From a bacterium (GTDB lineage Bacteria > Armatimonadota > Fimbriimonadia > Fimbriimonadales > Fimbriimonadaceae), in the NCBI GenBank assembly GCA_013823945.1, contig PNMZ01000004.1, positions 124,001 through 188,000 of the forward strand: DNA of 64,000 nt, read 5' to 3'. Under the pieces are notes generated by a model. It worked only from the letters and a program-made list of their open reading frames with translations. It was not told where the DNA came from and did not search any database. Position 1 is the stretch's first letter. Every line of letters starts with the position of its first letter. Below, in pieces: positions 18,241 to 26,847 of the stretch. The position numbers and the translations under genes are program-made.

Positions 18241-18281
18241 CCCCCGACCCCCTCTCCATTAAAACGGAGAGGGGGAGGGCC
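18241..18281. repeat. C/G-rich palindromic intergenic repeat
   Basis: A perfect 10-bp inverted repeat, CCCCCTCTCC (18248-18257) and GGAGAGGGGG (18266-18275) with an 8-base A/T loop, sits in the gap between the convergent genes ending at 18102 and 18287. The flanking run of C and A matches the style of the palindromes inside the ABC ATPase gene (27658-27849), so it may belong to the same repeat class. It could also act as a bidirectional terminator, though no U-run follows. Confidence 0.6.
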
Positions 18282-18286
18282 AAGTC

Positions 18287-21200
18287 TTAACCTTGAGCAG
18301 CGATTTGGCGGAGGGCTTCTTCGACGGCGCGTTTGAGTTGCGGGTCTTCGTTTCGGAAGTATTGGTCAGGGTCGATGTCGACCTTGAAATCCGGCTCTTC
18401 ACCCATATTCTCTAGCGGGGTTCCGTCGACGCGATAGACGCCAGTGGAGGGGAGGCGGATGGGGGTTCCATCGACTAGGACTCCGCCATAAGTGTAGATG
18501 ACGTATCCGGGGGTTGGCATTCCGACGAGTTTTGCGAGGCCGAGTGTCTTCATAGTTGCGGGGAACATCTCCGCGTTGCTGAAGCTGGTTTCGGCGTGCA
18601 TCACGACGGTAGGTTTGGCCCAGAGTTGACCGGGGCCAGGGATTTCATCACCGTCTCGGGGAACGTAGCGCATATGGAGTCGCCGTTCGAGAATGTCGAT
18701 CAAGATATCGGCAATGTTGCCGCCGCCATTTTCGCGAACGTCAATGATGACGCCTTCTTTGCCCTGGACGTACTCCCACATCTCGTTGTTAAATGTGCGC
18801 AGGTTTCCGCCGCCCATACCTGCGATGTGAACATAGGTGACTTTTCCGCCGGAAAGCTCCTCAACATACTTGCGCCGCCATTCTATGCGGTTCTCGTTGA
18901 TGATTCCGCGAAGTTGGCCAGAGCTCATGGCTCGGAATTTGACTTCGCGAGCACCATCCATTGTGGGCTTGTCGTTGACGTGCAGAGTCAGATCGCGCCC
19001 GCCTTCGTTGTTGAGGAGGCGGAGGAAGTTCTGATCGAGTCGGACGGTTTGACCGTTGACTTTCATGATGTACTCACCAGGTTTGATTTGCGTCTTGGGG
19101 AAGCTACCGGGAGTATTTTTGGGGACTTCTTTGACGCGGACTCCGAGGCCTTGGTGGCTGTAATCGTAAGTGACTCCGATGGTTGCAGTTGACTCGCTCC
19201 GATTGCCGCCACCGGATGGGCTGACTTCGGCGTGGCTTGCTTCGAGTTCACCGACCATCATATTGAGGACGTCGGCCATTTCTCGGCGATGGGCGACGCT
19301 GTCGAGCAGAGGCTCATATCGATCCCGGATCGCGGCCCAATCGCGGCGGTGGAAGAATTCATCGTAGAACTGGTTGTTGTAGATGCGCCAGAACTCGTGG
19401 AAAGCGGCTTTTCGTTCTGCATTGACATCGCGTGTCCAATCGGCGCGGAATTCGACTCCTTGAGCAGGGTAGCCGGGTCGTCGCAGATTGATGAGGGTTG
19501 GGGCGCCATTCTGGATTGTGAAGAGTTGGCTTCCGTCAGAGTTGAACTTGTAGCCGCTTTGAATCCCACCTCGAGAAATTTGGGCGACCCCATCTCCATC
19601 GTAATTGGCTTTGAAGATTTCTCCGCCTTGACGATGGATGATGTCACCGTTGGATTTGTCGCTGATAATCGGCCCAGCTCCGTTCGGGATGAGCAATCGG
19701 ATACGGCGATCTGGGTTGGTGAAATCAAAGTTGACCGTGGGGGTTCCCTCTGGCTTTTCGTACTTGAGTTCAAGCTCAGTGGTGCGAGCATCTTCGGCTT
19801 GGGCAGGGATGCCGTAAATTCCGATCGGGCCCCTATCTGAGAAGAAATAGAGGTACTTGCCATCAGCTGACCAGGCGGGATCGGACTCGTTGGTGTTGAG
19901 TTTTGTGACGTTGACCTCGTTGCCGGTAGCAATTTCCTTGACCCAAATGTTTTGGGAGTTCTCCCAGGGTTTGAATCCCGAGTTGATCAGCGGTTTGCCG
20001 TAGGCGATGTACTTCATGTCCGGACTGAATGCCGTCGCAGTTCCGTACGGTTTGTCAATATAAGTTTTAGGGGTTCCGCCTTCGATGGGGATTGACTTGT
20101 AGCCGCCTTGCCGTCCGTTTTCCCAGAATGCAATGTGTTTCTGATCGGGCGTTAGAGTGAGCGACTGGACTTCGTTTGGTGCTTGGTAGAACGACTTGAT
20201 TTGTCCCGTGGCGACATCCATTGTGTAGATGCTGTTTGCGCCATCTCGGTCAGAGATGAAGAACAGGGTCTTTCCATCGGGCGAATAGAGTGGAGAGGTG
20301 TCGGTACCGGCGTAATCGGTCAGTTGTTTGGCGTCGGCCCCGTTTGGACCTTTGCCACGAGTTGTGGGGACGCTGAACAATTCACGGCGGACATCGAAGG
20401 CGACGGTTTTTCCATCGGGGCTGAGGTCAGCGGAGACAACCCCTCCGGTGATTGTTTGTCGGTCAAGTTCCAGTCCTTTGGGATCAACCGAACCAGAAAT
20501 GGCAACTGCTTTGGGTTGCCCGCCGGGGGTCATTGTGTAAACCGTTCCTTCGTTTTCGAAAGCTACGTTTCCGGCTTGTTTGGCGACCGTTAGGAATCGG
20601 GTTCCGGAACCACCGACGAAGTTGGTGAGCCGGCGGGCGGAGCCGTTTGCGGTTACTTCGTAAACGTTAGGGGTTCGATTCTCATTATCTGTGTTGAGCT
20701 TGGGTTTTTCGTTGATGTTGCGCGAGCTCGGAGTTTTTTCTGAAACGGTAACGGTGTAGATTTTTTCTCCGTCGGGGCTGAACTGGGGCCACAGGTGTTG
20801 GAATCCGGTGTTGCGGACGAGTTTGCGGTCGGTTCCAGCGGCATTGATTGTCCAGAGTTGTGCGGCACCGGAACCTTGGTAGCGGGATCGTTCCCAGCCA
20901 AACATCGCTTTATGCGTGAAAGCAATTTTCTTTCCGTCGGGGGACAGGACTGGGTCAGCAAGACGGAAGTTGGTGATAAAGACCTCGCCGAGTCGGAGGT
21001 TTTCAACGTCGAGCGTGTAGATGCCTTGTACGCCTTTTTCATAGGCTCCGGCCATGGTGATTATCGATCCGTTCCAGCTTGAGGGGATTTCGGTTCCACT
21101 TGAATAGGTGAGTCGGACGGTTTGACCGCCTTCGACGGGGACGGCGTAGATATCCCAGTTCCCGTTGCGGTCGGTAGCGAATGCGATCCACTTTCCGTCG

Positions 21201-21424
21201 GGACTCCAAATGGGGTAGTCGTCCATTTCGACATTGCTCGTGAGAGCGATCGCGCGGCCACCTTCGCTCGGGACAACCCAGATGTCACCTCGATAAGTGA
21301 AAGCTAGATTCTTGCCGTCGGAACTCAGGGCAAGGGAGCGGGCGCCCGTGAAGGTATGGGGCTTGGCGGGTGGCAATTGACCCGGCATGAGGCCGGCGAC
21401 GATGATGAGGGGGACGATGCTCAT
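18287..21424 (-). CDS. Tricorn-like S41 peptidase with WD40-type propellers
   Basis: 1045 residues, exported (short hydrophobic N-terminus). The first two-thirds are TolB/WD40-like propeller blades with repeated PxxSPDGKxIAFxxxR units (for example YPIWSPDGKWIAFATDRNGN, DTSPLYSPDGKTLFFISDRD). A PDZ-like segment follows (GLGVRVKEVPKNTPGSFPKT then IKPGEYIMKVNGQTV). Last is the S41 core: IDVRENGGGNIADILIDIL and AETSFSNAEMFP, with Ser947/Ser949 in the nucleophile region. Length and order match Tricorn protease and its core, which degrade peptides. A second peptidase (S9) is at 54977. It is the only gene on its stretch of - strand. Confidence 0.9.
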   Translation of the reverse strand: MSIVPLIIVAGLMPGQLPPAKPHTFTGARSLALSSDGKNLAFTYRGDIWVVPSEGGRAIALTSNVEMDDYPIWSPDGKWIAFATDRNGNWDIYAVPVEGGQTVRLTYSSGTEIPSSWNGSIITMAGAYEKGVQGIYTLDVENLRLGEVFITNFRLADPVLSPDGKKIAFTHKAMFGWERSRYQGSGAAQLWTINAAGTDRKLVRNTGFQHLWPQFSPDGEKIYTVTVSEKTPSSRNINEKPKLNTDNENRTPNVYEVTANGSARRLTNFVGGSGTRFLTVAKQAGNVAFENEGTVYTMTPGGQPKAVAISGSVDPKGLELDRQTITGGVVSADLSPDGKTVAFDVRRELFSVPTTRGKGPNGADAKQLTDYAGTDTSPLYSPDGKTLFFISDRDGANSIYTMDVATGQIKSFYQAPNEVQSLTLTPDQKHIAFWENGRQGGYKSIPIEGGTPKTYIDKPYGTATAFSPDMKYIAYGKPLINSGFKPWENSQNIWVKEIATGNEVNVTKLNTNESDPAWSADGKYLYFFSDRGPIGIYGIPAQAEDARTTELELKYEKPEGTPTVNFDFTNPDRRIRLLIPNGAGPIISDKSNGDIIHRQGGEIFKANYDGDGVAQISRGGIQSGYKFNSDGSQLFTIQNGAPTLINLRRPGYPAQGVEFRADWTRDVNAERKAAFHEFWRIYNNQFYDEFFHRRDWAAIRDRYEPLLDSVAHRREMADVLNMMVGELEASHAEVSPSGGGNRSESTATIGVTYDYSHQGLGVRVKEVPKNTPGSFPKTQIKPGEYIMKVNGQTVRLDQNFLRLLNNEGGRDLTLHVNDKPTMDGAREVKFRAMSSGQLRGIINENRIEWRRKYVEELSGGKVTYVHIAGMGGGNLRTFNNEMWEYVQGKEGVIIDVRENGGGNIADILIDILERRLHMRYVPRDGDEIPGPGQLWAKPTVVMHAETSFSNAEMFPATMKTLGLAKLVGMPTPGYVIYTYGGVLVDGTPIRLPSTGVYRVDGTPLENMGEEPDFKVDIDPDQYFRNEDPQLKRAVEEALRQIAAQG

Positions 21425-21491
21425 AGTTTCTCTCTGAGAATATGCGGAGAATAACCCTTAATGTTCCCTTGGTGCAGGGGTTTTTTCAGAA

Positions 21492-22166
21492 TTAGCGCAG
21501 ATAAGCAAGGGAAGCGCGCATTTTTTCGACAATTTGGCGGGTGCGTTGGAGATTTTGAAGGCGGTTTGCGGTACCAGAGAGAACAAGATCGGCACGGAGG
21601 CGGGAGGGTTCAACCCAGTTTTGCCAGGCGGGGAGAACGTGGTTCTCCCATTGGGTTTGGATTGAATCGGGAGTGCGTCCGCGCTCAGAAGTGTCGCGGA
21701 GGAGGCGCCGGGAGAATGCGGCTTCGATATCCAGTTCGACAAAAATGTTGATGCAGTGGTGGTCGGGAATTGCGTTGGGGTGGAGAGCGAATTGGCCTTC
21801 GGCGATGATGGTGGGGCTTGGCGTGGCGGTTCGGGAACCGGAGCGAAGACTGGTGCAAAAATCGTAGCGGGGGATTTGGACGGTTTGGCCTTGGGCGAGG
21901 GCTTCAAGATGCTCGCGCCATTCGTCCAGATGGAACATTTCAGGGTCATCCCAGTTGAGCGATTCGACGGCGGTGTTGGCGGGAATGTCTTTGTAGTAGT
22001 CGTCCATTTGGATCAGCGGGGAGTTGAGTTCTTCGCTGAGGTCTTGGGCGAGGGTGGTTTTGCCCGATGCGCTGAGTCCGGCAATCGCGATGACGAGGCA
22101 CGGTTGGGTTTGGGTTCGGCGCAAGGTCTGGGGCACGGGGGTTATTTTGCGCGAATTCGTTAACAT
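21492..22166 (-). CDS. Uridine kinase-like P-loop kinase
   Basis: 224 residues. Walker A IAGLSASGKTTLA, then QMDDYYKDIPANTAVESLNW followed by DDPEMFHLDEW, IPRYDF and IIAEGQFAL, in the order of the uridine kinase/phosphoribulokinase fold (DDYY substrate loop, NWDxPxxxD, IPxYD, EG(I)xxL). Likely phosphorylates a nucleoside or a related small alcohol in the cytoplasm; the C-terminal half diverges from Udk, so the substrate is open. No operon partner. Confidence 0.7.
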   Translation of the reverse strand: MLTNSRKITPVPQTLRRTQTQPCLVIAIAGLSASGKTTLAQDLSEELNSPLIQMDDYYKDIPANTAVESLNWDDPEMFHLDEWREHLEALAQGQTVQIPRYDFCTSLRSGSRTATPSPTIIAEGQFALHPNAIPDHHCINIFVELDIEAAFSRRLLRDTSERGRTPDSIQTQWENHVLPAWQNWVEPSRLRADLVLSGTANRLQNLQRTRQIVEKMRASLAYLR

Positions 22167-22293
22167 TTCGGTGGCCTTTCTGGGGCCATGACGGGGGAAA
22201 CCAAGTGAAGTTGGCGGGGGTTTTCCCCATACATTGAATTATTGGTTTGAATGAGTTTTCACGCTTCAATTGCGAATTGCTTGCTTGGAGGTA

Positions 22294-22803
22294 CTAACTG
22301 CTGCCTTGGTTCGGGTTGATAAATTGATCAATTGTGTTTCTCAGCTGATTGGCATCTTCAAGTTGGAGATATCTAGCAACCTCAGTGTTGAAGTCATCCG
22401 TATAAACCATTACGTCGAAATTCGCCCTCCGTTTAAATACTTCGATCCGTTTGATTGATGAAGGTGGAGTCTTAAGTGGTTTAGATGAAAGGAGTTTGCC
22501 TTGTGGGGTGATCTCAACTATTGTCAAGTTCCTGAAATTATTTTGGATGAGTGACAATGTGATTAGAATCACGGGTGAGATCAGTAGCACGATGCGATCA
22601 GCAGTCCAGGTGAATTGGTTGATAGTGATGATTACAGATGCGATGACAGCGGGCAAAACCATAGTCACGATCGAGCCTACAATTTTAGAGAGCCAGGAAA
22701 TGTCTTCCTTTATTCTGAGGTTGCCCTCCTGGGTCGTTTTTACAGAGTAGCATCCAATTTTTTGAGTTTGAATAATTGATTCAGAGTTCGGTGAGTTGGC
22801 CAT
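22294..22803 (-). CDS. Small membrane protein, hypothetical
   Basis: 169 residues from the ATG ending at 22803, which gives MANSPNSESIIQTQKIGC. Two adjacent hydrophobic segments (about 46-67 IVGSIVTMVLPAVIASVIIT and 76-92 DRIVLLISPVILITLSLI) are followed by a cytoplasmic beta/alpha tail. The arrangement resembles membrane PH-like proteins, but no family is recognised. The start overlaps the stop of the CBM9-like gene by 23 bases, so the pair is probably co-transcribed. An upstream in-frame start (22872) lies deep inside that gene and is less likely. Confidence 0.55.
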   Translation of the reverse strand: MANSPNSESIIQTQKIGCYSVKTTQEGNLRIKEDISWLSKIVGSIVTMVLPAVIASVIITINQFTWTADRIVLLISPVILITLSLIQNNFRNLTIVEITPQGKLLSSKPLKTPPSSIKRIEVFKRRANFDVMVYTDDFNTEVARYLQLEDANQLRNTIDQFINPNQGSS

Positions 22804-23719
22804 CAGCGGTGATTTGGTATTGAGTTCCAGATGGAGCCACGGCAGTGATGACGTAGCCGGAGGGATGATCAATGAGGGATTGACCAGGCTGAAGATTGAT
22901 CATTTCCCGGGGATATGTGATTTGGTCGCGGGTGCGGGTGCAAAGACCAAGTGCATCGGAGAGGGCGAGTTTTGTGGCCCAATCTGAATCAGGATTGACG
23001 GGTGATTCGGCGGTTCCGGCGAATTGGAGATAGCCCCAGAAGTAAGGGCGGTGAATATCGAGCATGTGGGTGGGGGCGAAGCACCAGTATTTTTCGGACT
23101 GGGATTCGTCTTTGACGTAAGAGCCGTTGACGACCTGGACGGGCCAGAACATCTTCATAAGGTTGAATCGGTGGATGTCTCCGATAACTGGCGCGGTGCC
23201 GGAGTGTCCGATTTGGGTGAGGGTAGCCCAAGGGAAAGCGGCACCGAACGCCCAACCTTTGGCTTTGGATTGGGGGTCGTTGATGGGGCCGTCGGCGATG
23301 AGTTTGAGTTCGAGGTCGGGGATTTCGAGGGAATTATCGCGGGTGCCGCCGCAGACATAGGGGCGATCCATGCTCATGTCGAGGATGGTGCCGATGGGGT
23401 TGATTTCCCACTCGAGATAGTTGTGTCCATCGCCATCGGGGTCGAGGAAAAGCTCGAAAGCGTTGTCGAGCCAGACACTTCCGTCGTGCTCGGTTTGGAA
23501 CGCCCAGAGATCGGGTTCGGCCATTTGGGCGGCGAGGTAGAGGAATTCGTCGTCCCACATCAGTTTGGCTTTGAGTTGGGTGGGGCAGGTTTCGAGACCG
23601 CGGATGTCAGTCCAGTTGGTGATCCAAGGGGCGGCCTCCCAAACGGGGTCGGAAGTAAGGCAAGTGAGAGATGGTTTGGCGGTGGCGCGGGGGCAGACGT
23701 AGGTGGGGGGGAGGTTCAT
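22781..23719 (-). CDS. CBM9-like carbohydrate-binding domain protein
   Basis: 312 residues. The pattern DPVWEAAPWITNW, LKAKLMWDDEFLYLAAQMAE, SVWLDNAFELFLDPDGDGHN followed by YLEWEINPIGTILDM matches the family-9-like carbohydrate-binding domain found in xylanases and in stand-alone bacterial proteins. No signal peptide is visible, so this one may be cytoplasmic. The ATG ending at 23719 gives MNLPPTYVCPRA; a TTG start at 23743 would overlap parB and is not preferred. Ligand unknown. It lies 8 bases downstream of parB. Confidence 0.7.
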   Translation of the reverse strand: MNLPPTYVCPRATAKPSLTCLTSDPVWEAAPWITNWTDIRGLETCPTQLKAKLMWDDEFLYLAAQMAEPDLWAFQTEHDGSVWLDNAFELFLDPDGDGHNYLEWEINPIGTILDMSMDRPYVCGGTRDNSLEIPDLELKLIADGPINDPQSKAKGWAFGAAFPWATLTQIGHSGTAPVIGDIHRFNLMKMFWPVQVVNGSYVKDESQSEKYWCFAPTHMLDIHRPYFWGYLQFAGTAESPVNPDSDWATKLALSDALGLCTRTRDQITYPREMINLQPGQSLIDHPSGYVITAVAPSGTQYQITADGQLTEL

Positions 23720-23726
23720 TGGAGGA

Positions 23727-24581
23727 TTACAGGGAAATGCCAAGGATATCGAGGATGCGTTGGAGGTCGTCGTCGCTGTAGAAGGCGATGGAGAGTTTGC
23801 CGCCTAGCTTGTCGGACTGGAGTTGGACGGGGGTGCCGAAATATTCGCTGAGGCCCTGTTCGAGGCTGTTCCAATTCGGGTCGGAATGGGGGGTGGACTT
23901 GGATTTTTCGGATTTGGGGCCAGCGGGGCGGGGGTTATCGGATGCGCGGGCGAGACGTTCGACTTCGCGGACACTCAGACCGTCTTTGATAATGCGCTCG
24001 AAGAGAGCGGCTTGGCGAACGGGGGATTCGACCATCAGGAGGGCGCGGGCGTGGCCTTCGGTGATTTCTTCGCTGAGGATGCCGCGCTGGATGCGTTCGG
24101 GGAGTTTGAGGAGGCGGAGGGTGTTGGCGACGGCGGCGCGGGATTTGCCGACGCGCTGGGCGACGGCTTCTTGGCTGAGGTCGAATTCTTCGATGAGTCG
24201 CTTGTATGCGACGGCGCATTCCATGGCGGTGATGTCTTCGCGCTGGACGTTTTCGATAATAGCGATTTCGAGCGATGCTTGACTGGAGGCGGCGCGGATG
24301 ACGACGGGGACGGTTTTGAGTCCGGCGATTTTGGAGGCGCGGAGTCGTCGTTCGCCGGCGATGAGTTCGAACTGGTCATCGCTGAGGGGGCGGACGATGA
24401 GGGGCTGGAGGACGCCAAATTCGCGGATGGAGACGGCGAGTTCTTCGAGCTTTTCTTGGTCGAATTGGGTTCGCGGTTGGCGCGTGTTGGCGCGGATGGA
24501 CGAAATGGGGAGTTCGTTAGTGGATTCTTCGGCTTGTTCGCCGAGGAGTTGGGAGAGTCCTTTTCCGAGTGCGCGTCTCAT
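23727..24581 (-). CDS. parB: Chromosome partitioning protein ParB
   Basis: 284 residues. N-terminal RRALGKGLSQLLGE, then the CTP-binding ParB domain with NTRQPRTQFDQEKLEELAVS, LIAGERRLRASKIAG (GERRxR) and ENVQREDITAMECAVAYKRL. Next is the helix-turn-helix LSQEAVAQRVGKSRAAVANT, and the C-terminal dimerisation domain. ParB loads at parS sites and works with ParA and SMC in chromosome segregation. No parS consensus (TGTTTCACGTGAAACA) was noticed in the window. Located 96 bases after parA on the same strand. Confidence 0.95.
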   Translation of the reverse strand: MRRALGKGLSQLLGEQAEESTNELPISSIRANTRQPRTQFDQEKLEELAVSIREFGVLQPLIVRPLSDDQFELIAGERRLRASKIAGLKTVPVVIRAASSQASLEIAIIENVQREDITAMECAVAYKRLIEEFDLSQEAVAQRVGKSRAAVANTLRLLKLPERIQRGILSEEITEGHARALLMVESPVRQAALFERIIKDGLSVREVERLARASDNPRPAGPKSEKSKSTPHSDPNWNSLEQGLSEYFGTPVQLQSDKLGGKLSIAFYSDDDLQRILDILGISL

Positions 24582-24677
24582 GTTGGTTTTGGGTTGACAG
24601 AATTAGTCTAGTTCAGGGACGCGGGGAGTGGGGGAATTGGGGCGGTTCTTTTCCCCAATGTGGCTTTAGGCGTTGGT

Positions 24678-25457
24678 TTAGGAAGTTAGGAATTCGGTTG
24701 CGAGGTCGAGATAGGCTTGGGCGCCTTTGGAATCGGGGAAGAGGGTGACGGCGGGTTGGCCGAACCCGGGGGCTTCGCCGAGGCGAACATTGCGGGGGAC
24801 TTGGATGGCAGAGACTTTTTCGCCGAAATAGCTCTGGACGTCTTCGGTGACTTGCTGGGAAAGTTTGTTGCGGGTGTCGACCATTGTGAGGATGACTTTG
24901 GCGATTTGGATGTGGGGGTTGATGCGTTTGCGGACGATCTCAATGGTTTTGGTGAGTTGGGAGAGGCCTTCGAGGGCATAGAATTCGCTTTGCAAGGGGA
25001 CGATGACGCCATCGCAAGCAGCGAGGATGTTGATGGTGAGGATTCCGAGGCTCGGGGGGGCGTCGATCAGAATGAAATCGTAGTGGGTTTTGATGGGGAA
25101 AATGGCGTCGCGGAGGATCATTTCTTTGCCGACGGCATTGAGGAGGACGGGTTCGGAGCCGGCGAGATCGAGGGTAGCGGGGATGATTTCCAGTCCGGGG
25201 ATTTGGGTGGGGACGATGGCTTGGGCGATGGGGTTTTGGGGTTCTTCGGGGTCGTTGACAATGGCTTGAAAGACATCGAAGAGGGTGGCTTCGACGGTGT
25301 TTTTTTCGATCCCGAGACCGGTGGTGGCGTTGCCTTGGGGGTCGGCGTCGATGAGGAGGACGCGTTGATTTTTGAGGGCAAGGGCAGCGGCGAGGTTGAC
25401 GGCGGTGGTGGTTTTGCCGACGCCTCCTTTTTGATTGACGATGCCGAAGATGGGCAT
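24678..25457 (-). CDS. parA: Chromosome partitioning ATPase ParA
   Basis: 259 residues of ParA/Soj type with a deviant Walker A (QKGGVGKTTTAVNLAAALAL), Walker A' LLIDADPQGNATTGLG, Walker B DFILIDAPPSLGILTIN and the AILTxVDTR-like VILTMVDTRNKLSQQV. It has no N-terminal DNA-binding extension, which marks it as chromosomal rather than plasmid type Ia. It drives ParB-dependent positioning of replicated origins. It forms a pair with parB. Confidence 0.95.
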   Translation of the reverse strand: MPIFGIVNQKGGVGKTTTAVNLAAALALKNQRVLLIDADPQGNATTGLGIEKNTVEATLFDVFQAIVNDPEEPQNPIAQAIVPTQIPGLEIIPATLDLAGSEPVLLNAVGKEMILRDAIFPIKTHYDFILIDAPPSLGILTINILAACDGVIVPLQSEFYALEGLSQLTKTIEIVRKRINPHIQIAKVILTMVDTRNKLSQQVTEDVQSYFGEKVSAIQVPRNVRLGEAPGFGQPAVTLFPDSKGAQAYLDLATEFLTS

Positions 25458-25507
25458 AGGGTTGTTATTATGGCGGGGGGTTGGTTCGAGGGGTGGGGTT
25501 AAGAATT

Positions 25508-25593
25508 TGGTGGGCGAGGAGAGACTCGAACTCTCACGCTTTATAGGCGCTGGAACCTAAACCCAGTGCGTCTACCAATTCCGCCACTCGCCC
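25508..25593 (-). tRNA. tRNA-Leu (anticodon UAG)
   Basis: On the reverse strand the acceptor arms GGGCGAG and CTCGCCC pair. The D-arm reads GCGGAATTGGTAGACGC (a class II Leu signature), the anticodon stem CTGGG/TCCAG encloses TTTAGGT (anticodon TAG), a variable arm follows, and the T-arm contains GAGAGTTCGAGTCTCTC. Discriminator A is followed by encoded CCA (25510-25508). It reads CUN leucine codons, mainly CUA. It sits between parA and a PEP-CTERM gene. Confidence 0.95.
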
Positions 25594-25677
25594 GAGGTTG
25601 CCGGGTGGGATTTTACCGGGATGATCAATTGAGACCTTGGGTTAAGTGCGGCGCACCCCGTATGTTTACTGGTTTAT

Positions 25678-25706
25678 TTGCAATTTGCGGGATGTGTTGT
25701 TATAAT
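25678..25706 (+). promoter_or_regulatory. Near-consensus sigma-70 promoter
   Basis: TTGCAA (25678-25683) and TATAAT (25701-25706) are separated by exactly 17 bases. The predicted transcription start is near 25713, giving an 80-base leader before the PEP-CTERM gene at 25795. This is the best promoter match I found in the window. Confidence 0.75.
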
Positions 25707-25716
25707 ATGAGAATCG

Positions 25717-25738
25717 TTTCGCGAAACGTTTCGCTAAA
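25717..25738. promoter_or_regulatory. LacI-type operator palindrome overlapping the transcript start
   Basis: A perfect 14-bp palindrome GCGAAACGTTTCGC (25721-25734) with a central CpG extends to 22 bases with one mismatched pair. It can also be read as two abutting 12-bp units, GTTTCGCGAAAC and GTTTCGCTAAAC. The AAACGTTT centre is typical of LacI/GalR-family operators. It lies a few bases after the predicted start point, where a bound repressor would block transcription. No LacI-family gene is in the window. Confidence 0.6.
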
Positions 25739-25794
25739 CTAAAATTGAGGCTGAGCTGTTGGCCTTGGTTTATTCGATGAGGAAGAAAATGAAG

Positions 25795-26427
25795 ATGAAA
25801 TTGATGACAGGTGTGGCAACTTTGGCGATGGCTCTGGTTGCTCCGATGGCTTTGGGCCAGATTTTGAATGGCTCGTTTGAGGCGGGAACAGGTGCGGACG
25901 CAGATAGTTGGACTCGGTTTGGTAATGCTTTCCGCGAGGCCAATACGCCGAACGGATCGTTTGCTCGAACGGGCACTCACTCGATGAAGCAGTTCGGAAA
26001 TTTCTCCGGTGGCTTTAACGTGACGGGTGCGTTCCAGAACTTTGCAATTAGCACGGGCGAGACCGTTTCAGCATCAGTTTGGGCTCAAACTTTGGCAGGC
26101 GACCGCATGTCCGGCGGTAATTCGGCGCTATTGAAGTTGGTTTATTTCGATGCGAACAACGTTGAAGTTGCTTTTGCTGAATCGAATCGAATTGATGCGA
26201 CGACGACTCCGGACACTTACATTGAGTTGACCGCGAGCCTCGGCCCGGCGACTTCCAATGTTGCCTATGGTCAGCTGTTGCTTTTGCACCTTCAACCAGC
26301 AGTTGCTGGTGGAAGCGTGTTCTTTGATGATGTCAGTTTGGATGTCGAAGCGGTTCCTGAGCCGGCAACCCTGACGGTACTTGGTTTGGCGGCTGCGGCG
26401 GCATTGCGAAAGCGACGCCAGAAGTAA
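25795..26427 (+). CDS. PEP-CTERM sorting domain protein
   Basis: 210 residues: signal peptide (MKLMTGVATLAMALVAPMAL followed by GQ), then a jelly-roll-like body opening ILNGSFEAGTGADADSWTRF (the NGSFE...W style of carbohydrate-binding-like domains). The C-terminal sorting tail is VPEPATLTVLGLAAAAALRK followed by RRQK. The start is the ATG at 25795, nine bases after GGAAG; in-frame ATGs at 25777 and 25789 are alternatives. It has its own promoter and operator upstream and a strong terminator downstream, so it is a self-contained regulated unit. Confidence 0.85.
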   Translation: MKLMTGVATLAMALVAPMALGQILNGSFEAGTGADADSWTRFGNAFREANTPNGSFARTGTHSMKQFGNFSGGFNVTGAFQNFAISTGETVSASVWAQTLAGDRMSGGNSALLKLVYFDANNVEVAFAESNRIDATTTPDTYIELTASLGPATSNVAYGQLLLLHLQPAVAGGSVFFDDVSLDVEAVPEPATLTVLGLAAAAALRKRRQK

Positions 26428-26452
26428 TTCTGGTTTTGTGAATCACCAGACG

Positions 26453-26492
26453 GCCGCCCGACAATTTTTTTGTCGGGCGGCTGTTTTTTTTT
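26453..26492 (+). terminator. Intrinsic terminator after PEP-CTERM gene
   Basis: A perfect 11-bp stem, GCCGCCCGACA (26453-26463) with TGTCGGGCGGC (26471-26481), and a 7-base loop are followed by TG and nine T residues. It lies 26 bases after the stop codon. Confidence 0.9.
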
Positions 26493-26526
26493 GGAGCACT
26501 GCTTTTTGTAGTGACACCCATTGGTG

Positions 26527-26563
26527 GAGATTCCGGGTCACGGTCGGAATGACGACTTGGGAG
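26527..26563. repeat. Interspersed 37-bp repeat, copy A
   Basis: Matches 31591-31627 at 34 of 37 positions. The core is an inverted repeat (ATTCCGG...CCGGAAT-like) followed by GACGACTTGGGAG. Further shared pieces follow in both places (CCGGGGCAGGCT at about 26617-26629 and 31676-31686). Palindromes of this style are common intergenic repeats in bacteria. Confidence 0.7.
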
Positions 26564-26847
26564 GATCTCTTATGCATGTGTCGTGGATAGCCCCCTCCTA
26601 ATTCCCCGGTTGAAGCCCGGGGCAGGCTCTCCCCCAGTGGGGGAGGAAAATATTTCCAAGTCAGGCGGGGAAGGATGACCTCAGGTTGCCAAATGCTGAA
26701 ATTGCAGACGGCAGGGGGTTCGTGAAATTTGAACAAGAAGTGATGACTTTCTCGATTGACAGGAAGGACTCTTGAGGAGGATTGGTTGGTTGAGGTTCAG
26801 TCAGATTCTCTCGAAAAGCGACCAAAGGGCATTAGATATTTGGGATA
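26564..26847. other. Non-coding gap with repeat debris
   Basis: No ORF with convincing composition. From about 26588 to 26650 there are nested palindromes (CCCCGG...CCGGGG and CTCCCCCAGTGGGGGAG) related to the repeats at 18241 and 31640-31690. The last 150 bases before the ABC transporter show no clear promoter. Confidence 0.5.

Noticed and set aside
23024..25502. Long + strand reading frames (up to 275 residues) opposite the CBM9-like, parB and parA genes
   Set aside because: They are antisense to clearly conserved genes, are dominated by Gly/Asp/Glu-rich low-complexity translation, and owe their length to the codon bias of the real genes.
25716..25739. Palindrome near parA as a possible parS site
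   Set aside because: parS is GTTTC-ACGT-GAAAC (four bases between arms); here the arms are separated by two bases. A LacI-type operator fits better, and it overlaps a promoter.
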